From Clostridia bacterium (GTDB lineage: Bacteria; Bacillota; Clostridia; Lachnospirales; Lachnospiraceae): a DNA stretch of 64,000 bases. The notes beneath the pieces were generated by a model, which was not told where the DNA came from, made no database searches, and worked only from the letters and a program-made list of their open reading frames with translations. The position numbers and the translations under genes were made by a program. The stretch is from positions 1-64,000 of the forward strand of contig CAJTHL010000010.1 of assembly GCA_910576205.1 (NCBI GenBank), read 5' to 3'. This document shows positions 24,148 to 33,100 of this stretch, one piece after another (the first letter of the stretch is position 1; each line of letters begins with the position of its first letter).

Positions 24148-25800
24148 TTACTCAGCCCAGGTTATCCCGCTTACATCCATGCTGTCCTGTCCTGTGGCCA
24201 GATCCATTCCCGTCATATCGCTGCGCATGATCCCCAGCTTGTTGGTAACAGTCAAGGGCACATAGACAGCCTCGTCGTGGAAGCTCTGCATGATAAAGAC
24301 AAAATTCTCGGCAAGCTTCTCCTCATCCGTCTGGCTTAAGCAGTCCAGCATCACCCTGTCAAGCTCCGCCTTATTGCTCATGCCCTTCTGCACGGTATTG
24401 AACTTATCCCCGTCCTTTGCCATGGCGGCCAGGGTGGCATAGGGTTCGTAGGAGCCGCCCCAGGAGCTGTAGATCAAGACTCCGAAATCTCCCTTCGTCC
24501 AGTTTTCCCGGTAAACCTGGCTGTCCTGGGGAACAATGTTCAGCTGGATGCCAACTTCCGCATACTGGGACTGGAGTATCAGACCGATATCCATATCCTT
24601 CGTCACAGCGGAATCGTAGATCAGGTCGATCTCAAGCCTCTTTCCATCTTTGGAGCGGATGGTATCGCCATTCTCGCAGATCCAGCCGCTCTCCTCCAGG
24701 ATCTGCTTTGCCTTCTCCGGGTCGTAAGGATACGGCTCAATCCCGGTATCCGTGTAGGGAACCTCCGTGGAAAAATAAGCGGTGGCAGGCTCCTGAAGCC
24801 CGTTAAAGATCCCGTCAGAGATAGCCTGCTTGTCCGTGGCGTATTCCATGGCCAGGCGCACCTGCAGATCTCCGGTAATCTCCCCGGCCGTGTTAATGTT
24901 CAGATTGGAAATGCTGGTAGTGGGAGCCTTGGCGGTATAAAATCCGGCCGCGCCCAGTTCCTCATAAAGCTCTGCAGTAATCTGGGTGGAGTCCATCATT
25001 AGGTCGATCTCTCCCGCCTTTAGGGACGAAGCCGCCGTGTTCACGTCCGGGATCACCACGGCCCGCAGATACTGGAACGCAGGCTTTTCTCCCCAGTAAT
25101 TCTCATTCCGCTCAAAAACTGCATACTGATCCGCCACATATTCCTTCAGCACCCACATGCCGGTTCCGATAGGTTCCGTGACACCGTAATCATAGGGATC
25201 CCCTTCCGCCGGGAAACCGGCCTCCCCCAGCATCACCAGCGGGCGGCTGAAGGTAAAATCGCTCAGAAGGGAATTGCAGGGCTGGCTTAAGGTCAGAACC
25301 AATGTGCCTTCGTCCGGCGTCTCGACCCCGGTAATGGAAGACAGGGACTGGAGGAAGGAATAGCCGTCTGCATGGGCCATCACCGCCTCGATATTCTTTT
25401 TGGCGATCTTGGAATTGAAATCGCTGCCATCGCTGAATTTTACATTGTCTCTTAGGTGGAAGGTATAGGTTTTCCCATCCTCAGAAACCTCCCATCTCTC
25501 GGCCAGCTCCGGCACGATCTCGCCGTTTTTCATTGCCACCAGGCTCTCATAGACCCAGTCCTGGGCAAACATCTGGCTTTTCATGGTATGGGGATTCATG
25601 TCCCCAATGTCTTTGGCTGCCCTTACCACCAGGGTATCTCCCTTTTCTTCCGCGGGAGCCCCGGCCTCCGGCTCCTGGTTTTCTGCACCCTGTTCCTGTG
25701 TTTCCTGGGGCATTCCTTCCGTCGTTTTTTTCTGCCCGCATGCCGCCAGGGATAGCAGCATCGCAAAGATCAGCAGGATGCTCCATACGTTTCTCTTCAT
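24148..25800 (-). CDS. Nickel/peptide-type solute-binding lipoprotein
   Basis: The 550-residue protein is an SBP family 5 member, closest in style to NikA-like binding proteins: D-I-G-D-M-N-P-H near the start, E-S-L-V, then P-E-L-A-E-R-W-E-V-S-E-D-G-K-T-Y-T-F-H-L-R. A lipoprotein signal ends L-A-A-C with Cys21 as the lipid anchor, followed by a Glu/Pro-rich linker. It heads the operon, so it is the first gene after the cobalamin riboswitch. A cobalt, nickel or corrinoid-related substrate is inferred from that control rather than from binding residues. The start ATG follows AGGAGG. Confidence 0.88.
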   Translation of the reverse strand: MKRNVWSILLIFAMLLSLAACGQKKTTEGMPQETQEQGAENQEPEAGAPAEEKGDTLVVRAAKDIGDMNPHTMKSQMFAQDWVYESLVAMKNGEIVPELAERWEVSEDGKTYTFHLRDNVKFSDGSDFNSKIAKKNIEAVMAHADGYSFLQSLSSITGVETPDEGTLVLTLSQPCNSLLSDFTFSRPLVMLGEAGFPAEGDPYDYGVTEPIGTGMWVLKEYVADQYAVFERNENYWGEKPAFQYLRAVVIPDVNTAASSLKAGEIDLMMDSTQITAELYEELGAAGFYTAKAPTTSISNLNINTAGEITGDLQVRLAMEYATDKQAISDGIFNGLQEPATAYFSTEVPYTDTGIEPYPYDPEKAKQILEESGWICENGDTIRSKDGKRLEIDLIYDSAVTKDMDIGLILQSQYAEVGIQLNIVPQDSQVYRENWTKGDFGVLIYSSWGGSYEPYATLAAMAKDGDKFNTVQKGMSNKAELDRVMLDCLSQTDEEKLAENFVFIMQSFHDEAVYVPLTVTNKLGIMRSDMTGMDLATGQDSMDVSGITWAE

Positions 25801-25964
25801 ATACTTATCCTCCTATTTAAGTTCTCTATCTGTCCTGCAGGTACAAAAAAAGAAACGATCATTGCCGTTCCCCCTCACATAAATGCCCACTCGTCAAACA
25901 AACTGCGCGCACATTCATTCTGATTGAACACTTATTACAGGAAGCGTCAATAACTTAGGATCAA

Positions 25965-26115
25965 GCAGGTTTCCTGACTTTGGATCCTCGTCCTTCCGCA
26001 CCTTCTCATGCCTTGGCACAATGGCTTCTGCGGAAAAACTCCCCGTTCACAGTGACCAGTTCGTTTGAGATTTTCACTCTATTCCCTATTATCCGGATCT
26101 ATCCGGCACTTGATC
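25965..26115 (-). ncRNA. Cobalamin (B12) riboswitch
   Basis: Read on the minus strand, the region has the conserved cobalamin aptamer landmarks in order: GGGAATAGAGTGAAAATC, a CACTGTGAACGGGGAG stretch, G-C-C-A-T-T-G-T-G, GAAGGTGCGGAAGGACGA and the B12 box AGTCAGGAAACCTGC near 25965-25979. It follows a consensus promoter and precedes the importer operon. Between aptamer and first gene (25801-25964) a weak hairpin followed by seven T, near 25846-25870, could be the expression platform. Such elements usually switch genes off when B12 is plentiful. Confidence 0.88.
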
Positions 26116-26135
26116 CCTATTCAGTTTTCGTTAGT

Positions 26136-26164
26136 ATTATAATTTAAGAATTTTGCCCTGTCAA
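26136..26164 (-). promoter_or_regulatory. Consensus promoter of the riboswitch-importer operon
   Basis: TTGACA (26159-26164) and TATAAT (26136-26141) on the minus strand are 17 bases apart, with a start near 26129 just before the aptamer. The -35 lies inside the 3' end of the hydrolase gene. Confidence 0.8.
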
Positions 26165-27001
26165 TGCCAATTTTCCAGAACATGTTCCCAATTTTCTTAC
26201 AAAGTCCTCAATGAGCCCGTTTACCAGCTCCGGCTGATCGCTGTTGGAATTGTGTCCGGCGTTCTCAATCCATATAAGGGGGATTCCGGCGGTCTTATGC
26301 CAGGCCTTATTGTACCGCTTCGTGGAGCCGGCCTGGTCGCATTTCCCGCACAAAAGAAGGGACGGACAGTCAGGGAGATAGGGAAGATCTGCCTCTATGG
26401 CAAGGGCCAGCATACGGAATCCATGGCCGGAAAGCCGGGCATAGCGCTCCTTGTCCCCGTCGTACGCCATCATAATATCCCGCATAAGCTTCCTGCCATA
26501 TGCGGAGACCGCACACCCTCTGACCCCGGATTTCACCAGGAGTTTCCACGGAAAATAGCGGTACACCGGCTCCATCCTTTTAAGCAGCCACAGCTCCACT
26601 GCCGTGATATAACGCCTCTGGAGAGGCGCGGAATCAATGGAGATAAATCCCGCAAGCCGCCCTTTAAACTGCTGGGCAAAAGCCTGGGCCACATACCCGC
26701 CCATGGATTGTCCAATCAGCACCGGCCTCTCCACCTGCTCCCTCTCCAGAATCTCCCCAAGCCACTTTGCCTTGTCCATTAGGGAAAACTCTAACTGAAA
26801 GGGCCAGGATGCCCCGTGCCCGGGGGCGTCCCAGACCAGGAGCGGGTATTTGCCAGAGAAATACTCCATCTGCCTGTCAAACAGCCGGTGATCGGCAGTC
26901 AGCCCAGGCAGGAACACCAGCGTGTACGGGCTATTCTGTGGTTCTCCGTCTGTCCAGTAGTGAATGTCACCCAAGGGCGTTGCCTGTATTTTTTCCAGCA
27001 T
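26144..27001 (-). CDS. Alpha/beta hydrolase
   Basis: The 285-residue protein has the alpha/beta hydrolase fold: V-F-L-P-G-L-T-A-D near 28-36, the nucleophile elbow G-Q-S-M-G-G (Ser about residue 94), S-L-L-L-C-G-K-C-D as the acid strand and the catalytic His in E-N-A-G-H-N-S-N. The substrate is unknown. It has its own promoter region upstream (27002-27224) and its 3' end overlaps the importer promoter. Confidence 0.85.
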   Translation of the reverse strand: MLEKIQATPLGDIHYWTDGEPQNSPYTLVFLPGLTADHRLFDRQMEYFSGKYPLLVWDAPGHGASWPFQLEFSLMDKAKWLGEILEREQVERPVLIGQSMGGYVAQAFAQQFKGRLAGFISIDSAPLQRRYITAVELWLLKRMEPVYRYFPWKLLVKSGVRGCAVSAYGRKLMRDIMMAYDGDKERYARLSGHGFRMLALAIEADLPYLPDCPSLLLCGKCDQAGSTKRYNKAWHKTAGIPLIWIENAGHNSNSDQPELVNGLIEDFVRKLGTCSGKLALTGQNS

Positions 27002-27165
27002 ATTTCCATCCTCCCCCTCCAGTATTTGTTCTGAATTATACCACAGATAAGCGTTTCCCGCAAGCCGCCTGGGATGCTCCTTAAACCTCCCCGTCCTCTT
27101 CTATGCCCTCCCATCCTCCTGACCTCAGGCTTTTTCTGTCTGCCCGCATGTCTTTTCTGCCGGCA

Positions 27166-27194
27166 TTGAACCGCCGGCGCATTTATGTTAAAAT
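27166..27194 (+). promoter_or_regulatory. Promoter of the HD-hydrolase gene
   Basis: TTGAAC at 27166-27171 and TAAAAT at 27189-27194 are 17 bases apart, with a TG one base before the -10 (extended -10). It lies 31 bases before the ATG. No other feature was seen in 27002-27165. Confidence 0.55.
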
Positions 27195-27224
27195 GAAAGC
27201 ACAAAAGATAAAAGAGGTGCCTCT

Positions 27225-27809
27225 ATGGATACGCGTTTGAAAAAGCAGCTGGATTTTATCCTGGAAATCGACAAAGAAAAGAATATTTTCCGCCAGACTC
27301 ATCTGTCCGGCCACGGAAGAAACGAGAATGACGCCGAGCACGCCTGGCACATGGCGGTTATGGCCTTCCTTCTCAGGGAATATGCCAACGAGAAGGTAGA
27401 TATCACCCGGGTGATGCTGATGTGCCTTATCCACGACGTGGTGGAGATCGACGCCGGCGACACCTACGCCTACGACGCCGAAGCCCTGAAAACCCAGAAG
27501 GCCAGGGAGGACGCCGCCAAAAAGCGCATCTATTCCCTGCTGCCCAAAGACCAGGGGGCAGAGCTCATGTCCATTTTCGATGAGTTTGAGGAGAATGAGA
27601 CTCCGGAGGCGAAATTTGCCCACGCCATGGACAACCTGCAACCCCTCCTTCTGAACCACAGCAACCAGGGCAGCGACTGGCGGGAACACCAGGTGACGGC
27701 GGCGCAGGTCTACAACAGACAGGCCAGGACAAAAGACGGCTCCCGGCGGCTCTATGAGCTGACAGACGCCATTATCCGGGAGCATGTGGAGAAGGGGGAT
27801 CTTCGGTAG
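27225..27809 (+). CDS. HD-domain phosphohydrolase, YfbR/HDDC2-like
   Basis: The 194-residue protein is a small metal-dependent HD hydrolase. H39 in A-E-H-A-W-H, H70-D71 in C-L-I-H-D-V-V-E-I and a downstream Asp in M-D-N-L-Q-P form the metal site; the same pattern is seen in 5'-deoxynucleotidases. It could therefore remove phosphate from deoxynucleoside monophosphates. It lies 62 bases before the DeoC-like gene, which fits a link to deoxynucleoside breakdown. AGAGG precedes the ATG. Confidence 0.8.
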   Translation: MDTRLKKQLDFILEIDKEKNIFRQTHLSGHGRNENDAEHAWHMAVMAFLLREYANEKVDITRVMLMCLIHDVVEIDAGDTYAYDAEALKTQKAREDAAKKRIYSLLPKDQGAELMSIFDEFEENETPEAKFAHAMDNLQPLLLNHSNQGSDWREHQVTAAQVYNRQARTKDGSRRLYELTDAIIREHVEKGDLR

Positions 27810-27871
27810 TATCCTATCCCCATTATCATACACCAGAAATACATTTTTCATATTTTTAAGGAGGTTGGACT

Positions 27872-28612
27872 ATGATTATCAACGGCAAAGAATACACCCG
27901 GGAAAACCTTGGGAAAATTTTTGATTACGCACTGCTGGAAGCCCACTGCACCGAGGCGCAGATTGCAGAGCACGTGAAAAAATCCATTTATTATAACGTA
28001 AACGGCGTCCACTGCAATCCATGCTGGACATCCCTTATTGCAGACATGCTGGAAGGAACGGATATTGAGACCGGTATTGTCCCCGCCTTTCCTTTTGGGG
28101 CCGCCACCACGTCCATGAAGATAAAGGAGATTGATGAAATGTGCAAAATCATGCATGGACGCCCTGCGGCCATTGATTTTGTCATCAACATCGGCGCTTT
28201 AAAGGGAGGGGATTACGAAACCTTCCGCAAAGAGGCCGAAGAGATCGTCTCTCTGGGCCATTCCTACGGCTACCCCGTAAAAGCCATTATGGAAAACGGT
28301 TCCCTCACAGACCAGGAACTGGCTATGGCCTGCAGATATGCCGCAGAGGCAGGGGTGGACTGGGTGAAGTGCTCCACAGGCTACGCCCCCTCGCCGCGGA
28401 TGGAAACCTTAAAAATCATGCGGGCAAACATTCCGGAACAGGTAAAAATCAAATTTTCCGGCTACGGCCACTACTGCCTTACCCAGTTAACCATTATGGG
28501 GCTGGCAGCAGGCGCGGAGTTATTCGGAACTGATTGTACAGACAGTATTATTGAGGAGATAGACCGGGATTACCGGGATCTGGTTATCACTACAGGAGCC
28601 TTCCAGAGGTGA
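27872..28612 (+). CDS. deoC: Deoxyribose-phosphate aldolase-like protein
   Basis: This 246-residue protein belongs to the DeoC/LacD aldolase group, which splits deoxyribose 5-phosphate to glyceraldehyde 3-phosphate and acetaldehyde. D102 (A-I-D-F-V-I-N-I) and the Schiff-base Lys166 in V-K-C-S-T-G are present. The third region, normally K-A-S-G-G-I-R, reads K-F-S-G-Y-G-H-Y: the lysine (K194) is kept but the phosphate-binding G-G-I-R is altered. Substrate range may thus differ from true DeoC. GGAGG lies before the ATG. Confidence 0.8.
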   Translation: MIINGKEYTRENLGKIFDYALLEAHCTEAQIAEHVKKSIYYNVNGVHCNPCWTSLIADMLEGTDIETGIVPAFPFGAATTSMKIKEIDEMCKIMHGRPAAIDFVINIGALKGGDYETFRKEAEEIVSLGHSYGYPVKAIMENGSLTDQELAMACRYAAEAGVDWVKCSTGYAPSPRMETLKIMRANIPEQVKIKFSGYGHYCLTQLTIMGLAAGAELFGTDCTDSIIEEIDRDYRDLVITTGAFQR

Positions 28613-28660
28613 AATCTCCCCTTGCATTACAGGCACAGGATTTCGTGAGGATTCCATACC

Positions 28661-29656
28661 ATGCGTAAACTATACACCGACCTAAATATCCGCTTTACTG
28701 TTGAACAGATGGATTTTTTTGCCCTTAACCTTGTGTTTGAGCGGTTTCTGCGCACCATCCCCAACCACAGCCATGGAAGCAACAGCTATGAGATCCACTA
28801 CATCCCCTCCGGCTACGGGCATGTAAAAATCAACCAGGTGCTCTATGACATTGTGCCCAACACCCTGTATATCACAGGCCCCCATGTAGAGCATGCCCAG
28901 GTGCCCTCCCTGGAGGATCCCATGTGCGAATACTGTGTCTATCTGAAGCTTGGAAAGCAGCGAAGCCCACGGCTTCCAAGGACATCTCTAAGTGCCGGAA
29001 ATGAAAAATCCAGGCCTGGAAAGCCCGGAAACGAAACGGCCGCAAATGAAAGGCCCGGAAATGAAAATCCTGATAAACGCCTGGATGCCCTGGGAGAAAG
29101 CGGGCCCTCCATCCGTAAGCTGTTCACAACGACCCCCTTCTGGTTTGGCCAGGACAGCCAGAATATCCATGGCCTTATGAAGCAGATTTTCTACGAGCTG
29201 GAAAACCAGTATACCGGCTATGTCACCCAGGTGGAGTCCCTGCTGACCCAGCTCATTATCCACACTGTCCGCAACTATGAATCCCGTCAGAAGGCTTTGC
29301 GGCATTTCGGCCCCTCCAATCTGGAGGACAGCAAATTTATTATCCTGGAAGAATATTTTCTCTACGAATACCAGAGCCTTTCCCTAGAGGATCTGGCCGG
29401 GCGTCTGGGCCTTGGCAGGCGTCAGACAGAACGCCTCCTGAAAGACCATTACGGAAAAACCTTCCAGCAGAAAAAGACGGAGGCGAAAATGGCGGCCGCA
29501 GCCCTGCTTCTTGCCGACAGGCAGCGCAGCATCGCCTCCGTGGCCGTGGAGCTGGGGTATTCCTCCCCAGAGCATTTCTCTGCGGCATTCCGGCATTATT
29601 ACGGCATGAGCGCCCGGGAATACCGGAAGAGGCGGACCGGGGCCGGGGAACTGTAA
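28661..29656 (+). CDS. AraC-family regulator with low-complexity linker
   Basis: The 331-residue protein has an N-terminal cupin-like region (H-S-H-G-S-N-S-Y-E-I-H-Y near 37-48) and a C-terminal AraC helix-turn-helix pair (from about 240; S-L-E-D-L-A-G-R-L-G and I-A-S-V-A-V-E-L-G-Y). Between them, about residues 107-150, is a hydrophilic insertion with repeats of R-P-G-N-E and P-G-N-E, which looks like a local expansion. It follows the DeoC-like gene by 48 bases on the same strand and may regulate it. Confidence 0.85.
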   Translation: MRKLYTDLNIRFTVEQMDFFALNLVFERFLRTIPNHSHGSNSYEIHYIPSGYGHVKINQVLYDIVPNTLYITGPHVEHAQVPSLEDPMCEYCVYLKLGKQRSPRLPRTSLSAGNEKSRPGKPGNETAANERPGNENPDKRLDALGESGPSIRKLFTTTPFWFGQDSQNIHGLMKQIFYELENQYTGYVTQVESLLTQLIIHTVRNYESRQKALRHFGPSNLEDSKFIILEEYFLYEYQSLSLEDLAGRLGLGRRQTERLLKDHYGKTFQQKKTEAKMAAAALLLADRQRSIASVAVELGYSSPEHFSAAFRHYYGMSAREYRKRRTGAGEL

Positions 29657-29665
29657 GCATCCGGC

Positions 29666-30087
29666 CTATTCCACTTTAATGGAGAAATCCTCATAAATTC
29701 CTACCCGGATCTCTTCGCCAAAGGTATATTCTTCCATGTCATCCTTCTCAAAACGGTACACGGTCACCATTTTTTCTCCGGGTCTGTCACCCAGTATTCC
29801 CGGACTCCTGCAGTGCGGTATTTAATCAGCTTTTTATAATAATCCATGGATCTGCTTCCAGGCGACACGATCTCGATTACCCAGTCCGGTGCCTCCTGGC
29901 AGCCGCCTTTCTTATTTCGAATATATCCTTCTATACTATATGTGAAATTCATAACCAGGCGCTGGTGGTTTGTATTGGGCGGAGCCATATAATAGATCTG
30001 CCCGTCAATCAGTTCCGCCCGCTTTCCATCGGGCAGCGCATAAATATCTTCTGTCGTGTAATCTGTATCCTGTCTCAATGCATTCAT
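29666..30087 (-). pseudogene. Decayed Uma2-family (DUF820) gene
   Basis: Uma2 proteins are about 180-residue PD-(D/E)xK-fold proteins of unclear role. This copy keeps the start (M-N-A-L...Y-T-T-E-D-I-Y-A-L-P-D-G-K-R-A-E-L-I-D-G) and the part from A-P-D-W-V-I-E-I-V-S-P-G-S. The middle, where the catalytic acidic residue sits, is missing after G-G-C-Q. At a run of six A near 29773 the frame stops, while the -1 frame continues with V-T-V-Y-R-F-E-K to 29666. So it has both an internal deletion and a single-base shift. Confidence 0.75.
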
Positions 30088-30170
30088 AGCATTCTCCTTT
30101 CTATCCGGTCATTCTGGAAACCGCCCTGGATTATTCTGAATCTCTCCCCTATCATTATATCCCATCCCGC

Positions 30171-33100
30171 TTAGAATGACAACGCTTCCCTCAGGCAAAA
30201 CGAATAAATCACCTTTTCCTTCACCCGCCGCCCGGTAATCTGCTCCAGAGCAGTCCCGTAGTAGTTAAGCTGTTTCCCATAGCGCTCCACAAGCTCCCGT
30301 CCTTCCTTTACCCAGTCCGTCTTGTAGTCCAGGATCACAATCTCCCCCTCCTCGTAAAACCAGGCGTCAATAATTCCCTGAATCAGCACCGATTCTTCAG
30401 AATCCCACTCCGGGCGGATTTCCTTTGCGCTTTGGCTGATGACAAAGGGCTGCTCCATGTACAAGAGCCCTTCCTTTCTGGCCCGGGTCATGCGTTTTGC
30501 CAGAGAGCTTTGGCAAAACGCAAAGATATCAAAGGGGTACACGCTCTTAGCCATCTGGGGGGTAAGCTTCCCCTGCTCCTCCATGGCTTTCAAGGCTTCC
30601 TTTACCCGGTCCGTGTGGGTCATTTTGTCAAAGGGCAGCTCCTGCAATACCCGGTGGTAGGCCGTTCCTCTGGCCGCTCCCGAAAGAGGCGTCCCCTCCT
30701 GCACGAAGCGGGGCACATAAGGCACTACCTCCGGCTCCCGGTAGAGCAGCATTTCCCTGTCTTCCTCCTCCACCTGGCCGCCTCTCTTTAATTCCGACAC
30801 GCTGACCTTTGGCTGAAGCTCCACCTCCGCCAGAAACGGATAGGAAAACCCAAGCCGCCTGGCAAGACGTTCCCCCGCCTGGGAAAGATACCCTTCCGGC
30901 TCATATCCCGTCTCCTGGTAAGCGTCCTGGCCGTCCGCCTTTTGCAACAGCGCCTCCAGGACGCTTCGTTTTCCCGCCTCCTCCATCTGTGTCTCCAGCT
31001 CCGGTAATACCAGCTCCTCCGGCCCTATCCGGCGGATAAGAAACTGCTCCTCTCCATAGACGGCGGGAAGAAGCCAGTCCCAGCAGGTGCGGGCCTTTGT
31101 CAGCTCCAGATAGTCCAGGGTTTCACGTCCGGCCCGCATTTTGCAGGCCTCCAGCCTTTTCTCCAGCCCTCCTGCCGCTCCCGTGAGAATCAGCTTTTCC
31201 TGGGCCCTGGTAAGCGCCACATACAAAATCCGCAGCTCCTCCCCCAGCATTTCAAGCTCCCGCTTTTTCTGGATAACTTTCTTTGGCAGGGTAGGCGTCT
31301 TTACCCGCCGTTTACTGTCCACATAGTCCACGCCTACCCCCAGCTCCGGATGCAGCGCCACACGGCTTCTGCTGTCCTGGTAGTTAAAGCCCTTTCCCAG
31401 TCCTCCCACAAAAACCACGGGAAATTCCAGTCCCTTGCTCTTATGAATACTCATAATCCGCACTGCCTGGGCATTTTCCCCGGAAATGCTGGCTTCCCCC
31501 AGATCTTCCTGGTAATTCTGAAGCTGCTCCATATAGCGCACAAAATGAAACAGCCCCCGGTAGCTGGTGCTCTCAAAGACTATGGCCCGCTCCACCAGCA
31601 TACGCATATTGGCGCTTCTCTGCTCTCCGCCCGGCATTACCGCCAGGTAATCCCCGTATCCCGAGTCCTCCAGCACATAGGTAATAAGCTCATGGATGGA
31701 AAGATACTGGGCCTTATAGCGGTACCCCTTTATCCGGTCATAAAAAGCTCCAAGGCGGCATGCCAGCTCCCCCTCCTGCTCTTCCCGGTATTTTATGCAG
31801 GCCTCAGAAAAACGCTGCTCCCTGTAGGCGCTTCGGATACATGCCAGCTCCTCGTCGGCAAATCCCCCTATCATGGATTTCATTACCGCAGCCAGGGGAA
31901 TGTCCTGCCTGGGATTATCTACCACTCGCAGCAGATTTAAAAGGGTGCGTATCTCCACCGTGTCAAAATATCCCGTCCTGGACTCTGTGTAGGCCGGGAT
32001 TCCCTGCTCCGTCAGGACACGCGCAAACACATCCCCCCATCCGGTCAGAGAGCGCAGCAGAATCACAATATCCCCGTAACCCAGCGGCCGGTACTCCCCC
32101 TTTTTTCCGTCCCAGACCTGCATTTCCCCCAGAAGCTCCCGGATACGGTTTCCCACCATAGCCGCCTCCAGCTCCCGGACTGTACGGATATCCCTTCCGG
32201 GTTCCGTCTCCTTCCCGGTTCCGGATTCCTTCCCATACCCCGGCGCCGTCTGCACATCCTCCTCCCCCTCCAGGGAATCCGTCTCCAGAAGCAGGATCTC
32301 CGTCTGATTCGGCCCTCCCTCTGTCTCCGTAGAATCTGCCTCTGGATAATCCGCTCCCAGATAGAGAGCTGCGTCCGCGTCGTAGGAAATGCCCCCTACT
32401 GCAGCCGTCATAATCTTCCGGAAAATGCAGTTGGCCCCGTCAAGCACCTCTTTCCGGCTGCGGAAATTCTGGTGGAGGTCAATGCGCTGATACAGCCCCT
32501 CCTCTGTGGAATAGGTTTCGTATTTCTCCAGAAACAGCTCCGGCCTGGCCAGACGGAAGCTGTAAATGCTCTGCTTTACATCCCCCACCATAAATACATT
32601 GGGGGTTCCCCGCCTTCCCCGGCTCACGCTGGTCAGAAGCACTTCCTGGAGCATGTTGCTGTCCTGGTACTCGTCGATCATAAGCTCCTCAAAATAATCT
32701 GCCAGCTCCTCCGCCGCCCCGGTGGGAATCACCACCGGCTTCCCCTTTTCATCAGCAGTCACGTCCTGCACCAGGATTTCCAGGGCCAGGTGCTCCAGAT
32801 CCGAAAAATCCACCAGGTTCCGGCTCCGCTTTTTCTCCCCAAAATCCTCCAGAAACCGCTCTGTGAGCTCCAGAAGCATACAGGTGGCAGGGGCCGCCTT
32901 TTCCATATATTCCATGGCACCGGAAAAAGACCTGGCAAAATATTTTTCTTTCAGCTCCTTAAAGGACTTCTTCATGCGCTCCCGGACATCCTTAACCTGC
33001 TCCTTTTTCTCCCCGCTTACATCCTCCCCCATGCGCTTTGTGGTAAGACGGGCGTAGGACAGCCCTTGAAACGCCTCGTAATATTCCTCATAGGAGGCGC

